NCBI GenBank assembly: GCA_018335035.1 | Contig: JAGXKT010000008.1 | Span: 1 to 64,000 of the forward strand | DNA length: 64,000 nucleotides | DNA from: Phycisphaerae bacterium | GTDB taxonomy: Bacteria; Planctomycetota; Phycisphaerae; SM23-33 | Direction of reading: 5' to 3' | Shown: one piece after another, positions 62,000 to 64,000 of the stretch | Layout: every line of letters starts with the position of its first letter | Numbering within the stretch: position 1 is the first letter of the stretch | The notes under the pieces: model-generated | Told to the model about the DNA's origin: nothing | The model's database searches: none | Seen by the model: the letters and a program-made list of their open reading frames with translations, nothing else | Made by a program: the position numbers and the translations under genes

Positions 62000-63375
62000 G
62001 CGTCGACCTGAACAAATATCGGGATCGTCTTCGCCAGACCGACACGCGGAGCTGTCGCGGACGGATCGTTCGCGTCGCCGGGCTGACGGTCGAGTCCCAC
62101 GGGCCGCCGGTCGGCGTCGGCGAGCTGTGTCAGATACACGTCGCCGACGGGCGGCGCGTGTCGGCCGAAGTCATCGGCTTTCATGGTGTCAATCGCGTGC
62201 TCATGCCGCTGGAGCCCATTGAGGGCATCGCGCCGGACGACGCCGTGACGGTCCGGTCGGCGCCGCGGTCGCTGCCCGTCGGCCCGGAATTGCTCGGGCG
62301 CGTGATCGACGCGCTGGGCCGGCCTCTGGACGGTGCCGGACCGCTGGGCGGGCGCCAGCGCCGGTCGTTGGATGTGCCGCCTCCGCCGCCGATGAGCCGG
62401 CCGCGCATCACGGAGCCGCTGCTGTTCGGCCTGCGGGCGTTCGACGGCCTGCTGACGTGCGGAAAAGGTCAGCGGATAGGCATCTTCTCCGGAAGCGGCG
62501 TCGGCAAGAGCACGCTCCTCGGCGAGATCGCCCGATGCAGTTCCTCCGACGTCAACGTCTTAGCGCTCGTGGGCGAGCGGGGGCGCGAGGTCCGGCACTT
62601 CCTGGAAGAATCGCTCGGCCCGGAGGGCCTGGCCCGAAGCGTCGTGGTCATCGCCACGTCGGACGCTTCGCCCATTCAGCGCGTAAAGGCCGCCTTCACC
62701 GCCACGTCTATTGCAGAGTACTTCCGCGACCAGGGCAAAGACGTTCTGTTCATGATGGATTCGTTGACGCGCTTCGCCACGGCGCAGCGGGAGATCGGCC
62801 TGGCGGCGGGCGAGCCGCCGACGACCAAGGGCTACTGCCCCAGCGTCTTCAGCGTGCTGCCGAAGTTCACCGAGCGGCTCGGTCGCGCCGAGGTCGGCAG
62901 TATCACGGGGGTGCTGACCATCCTCGTCGAGGGCGACGACATGGACGATCCCGTCGCGGACACCGCCCGCTCGCTTCTGGACGGGCACTGCGTGCTGTCG
63001 CGCAAGCTCGCCGAGCAGGGGCACTACCCGGCCGTGGACATCCTCCAGAGCGTCAGTCGGCTGATGGACCGTGTCGTGGATGACGAGCACGTGCTGGCGG
63101 CACAACGGTTCCGCGCGATCTACGCGACATACCGCAACGCCGAGGACCTGATCAACATCGGGGCGTTCTCGCCCGGTTCGAACCGTCGGATCGACAAGGC
63201 CGTCTCGTTGATCGACCGCGTGAGCGAGTTCCTTCGCCAGCCACGCGGTGAGCCGGCCGCGTATGACGCGATGATCGCCCAACTGAAAGATATCACGGAG
63301 TCGTGGGAATTCCTGATGCCGACGGACTCGCCTGAGGCAACGAATGTCGCGCCGCCCGAAGGAGGCGGAGCATGA
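61996..63375 (+). CDS. fliI: Flagellum-specific ATPase FliI
   Basis: 459 residues. F1-beta-like ATPase of the flagellar type III export apparatus. Walker A GSGVGKST with Lys171, VLALVGERGREVRHFLEESL, DVLFMMDSLTRFATAQREIG, and GSITGVLTILVEGDDMDDPV. Overlaps fliH at the start and fliJ at the end by 4 bp each. Confidence 0.97.
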   Translation: MSVDLNKYRDRLRQTDTRSCRGRIVRVAGLTVESHGPPVGVGELCQIHVADGRRVSAEVIGFHGVNRVLMPLEPIEGIAPDDAVTVRSAPRSLPVGPELLGRVIDALGRPLDGAGPLGGRQRRSLDVPPPPPMSRPRITEPLLFGLRAFDGLLTCGKGQRIGIFSGSGVGKSTLLGEIARCSSSDVNVLALVGERGREVRHFLEESLGPEGLARSVVVIATSDASPIQRVKAAFTATSIAEYFRDQGKDVLFMMDSLTRFATAQREIGLAAGEPPTTKGYCPSVFSVLPKFTERLGRAEVGSITGVLTILVEGDDMDDPVADTARSLLDGHCVLSRKLAEQGHYPAVDILQSVSRLMDRVVDDEHVLAAQRFRAIYATYRNAEDLINIGAFSPGSNRRIDKAVSLIDRVSEFLRQPRGEPAAYDAMIAQLKDITESWEFLMPTDSPEATNVAPPEGGGA

Positions 63376-63839
63376 AGCGATTTACCTGGCCGTTGCAGCG
63401 CTTGTTGGACGTGACGGCGCAGCGCGAGCTGGCATTGCGTGCGGAGCTGTTTGCCTTCGCTCGGCGGATCGCGCAGCAGCGCCAGCAGATCGTCCACCGT
63501 CGTTCGGTGCTGGACGGCATGCTGGAAGCGTTGGGCCGGGATGCGTCGGCCGAGCGCTTGACACGCCAGGAGCTGTTCATGCGCTACGCCGAGACGGCGC
63601 GGCAGGAGATCGACTCGCTCAATATGCAACTCGAGTCGCTTCGTAAGCAGCGGCGACAGAAGACGGCGGAGTTTTCAAAAATTCGTTCCTCGCGCAAGGC
63701 GCTGGAGCGCCTGCGCGAGCAGGCGCGACGCCGCTGGCGCCGCGACTATATGCGATTCGAGCAAAAGGTAACCGACGAGAACGCCAACCTCGCCTACGCG
63801 CGGCAACGGGCCCGGTCCCGAACCGCCGCGCTCGGCTAA
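63372..63839 (+). CDS. fliJ: Flagellar export chaperone-type protein FliJ
   Basis: 155 residues, almost entirely coiled coil (WPLQRLLDVTAQRELALRAE, RKQRRQKTAEFSKIRSSRKA, LERLREQARRRWRRDYMRFE). It follows fliI with a 4 bp overlap, the standard fliHIJ order, and bridges FliI and the export gate in other bacteria. Confidence 0.88.
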   Translation: MKRFTWPLQRLLDVTAQRELALRAELFAFARRIAQQRQQIVHRRSVLDGMLEALGRDASAERLTRQELFMRYAETARQEIDSLNMQLESLRKQRRQKTAEFSKIRSSRKALERLREQARRRWRRDYMRFEQKVTDENANLAYARQRARSRTAALG

Positions 63840-63849
63840 GGAGCCACCC

Positions 63850-64000
63850 ATGAACCGCAAACGGATGATTCTGATTCTTGCCCCGCTGGCCGTGGCGGCG
63901 TTTGCCGGTTCGTACTTTCTGGCCGGCATGTTCGGTGTTGGCAGCGCGCCGCCCCCGCCCGAGTCCGCAAAAGCTCCCGCCGTGGGGCAGTTGCACACGT
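63850..64000 (+). CDS. Membrane-anchored MotE-like protein, cut by the window end
   Basis: Fifty codons are visible. AAGGAG (63838-63843) precedes the ATG at 63850. One hydrophobic helix (MILILAPLAVAAFAGSYFLA) near the N-terminus is followed by a Pro-rich segment. A short single-pass protein directly after fliJ is the usual place of motE (MgtE intracellular N-domain-like flagellar chaperone), but the diagnostic part lies outside the window. Confidence 0.6.
   Translation, partial: MNRKRMILILAPLAVAAFAGSYFLAGMFGVGSAPPPPESAKAPAVGQLHT

Overview
The window is high-GC bacterial DNA, most likely chromosomal sequence of a flagellated member of the Planctomycetota (Phycisphaerae-like). The pointers are a pseudopilin-type protein with the H-X9-DG C-terminal signature, a PEP-CTERM protein, large secreted parallel beta-helix, PA14 and glycoside-hydrolase proteins with no SusC/SusD pair, and a flagellar locus run from sigma-54-type promoters. 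This placement is inferred from gene content only. I found no tRNA, rRNA, CRISPR array or insertion sequence.

Bases 1-18450 are a carbohydrate-oriented region. Three members of an unrecognised secreted family (104-1612, 12016-13560, 13695-16652) surround a clan-A-like glycoside hydrolase, a beta-helix protein, a LacI-type regulator and a GH3 enzyme. Unrelated genes sit between them: a TauE/SafE-like transporter, a membrane glycosyltransferase-like protein and rmuC. A 3' relic of an inositol-monophosphatase-type gene lies at about 7540-7677.

Bases 18469-35089 are mostly housekeeping: an SDR epimerase, an S41 protease, tsaD, larB, an NAD(P)HX dehydratase, ribF, a DHH phosphoesterase, an NfnA/NfnB-type flavoprotein pair and an isopropylmalate-dehydrogenase-family enzyme. 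A cobalamin riboswitch at 26209-26409, with its own promoter and a downstream intrinsic terminator, precedes a PEP-CTERM protein gene, an H-X9-DG pseudopilin-like gene and a small lipoprotein gene. A GspE/PilB-like ATPase with a MerR/excisionase-type HTH at its N-terminus and a degenerate Walker A lies at 32079-33830. At 35125-35884 is an AT-richer NYN-domain nuclease gene broken by two one-base frameshifts, behind a leader with two matching hairpins.

Bases 36053-64000 are flagellar. A minus-strand operon runs fliK-flgD-flgE-pilZ-flgF-flgG-flgA-flgH-flgI-flgJ-flgN-flgK-flgL-TPR-small coiled protein from a near-consensus sigma-54 promoter at 50827-50841. The opposite strand carries a sigma-54 activator, then a second sigma-54 promoter at 52874-52889 in front of two periplasm-facing TPR proteins, a second sigma-54 activator, and flgB-flgC-fliE-fliF-fliG-fliH-fliI-fliJ and a truncated motE-like gene. 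Both activators keep the GAFTGA loop but lack the receiver phospho-aspartate. The two promoters and two activators suggest a compact sigma-54 flagellar circuit in which two uncharacterised TPR proteins are co-expressed with rod and MS-ring genes.
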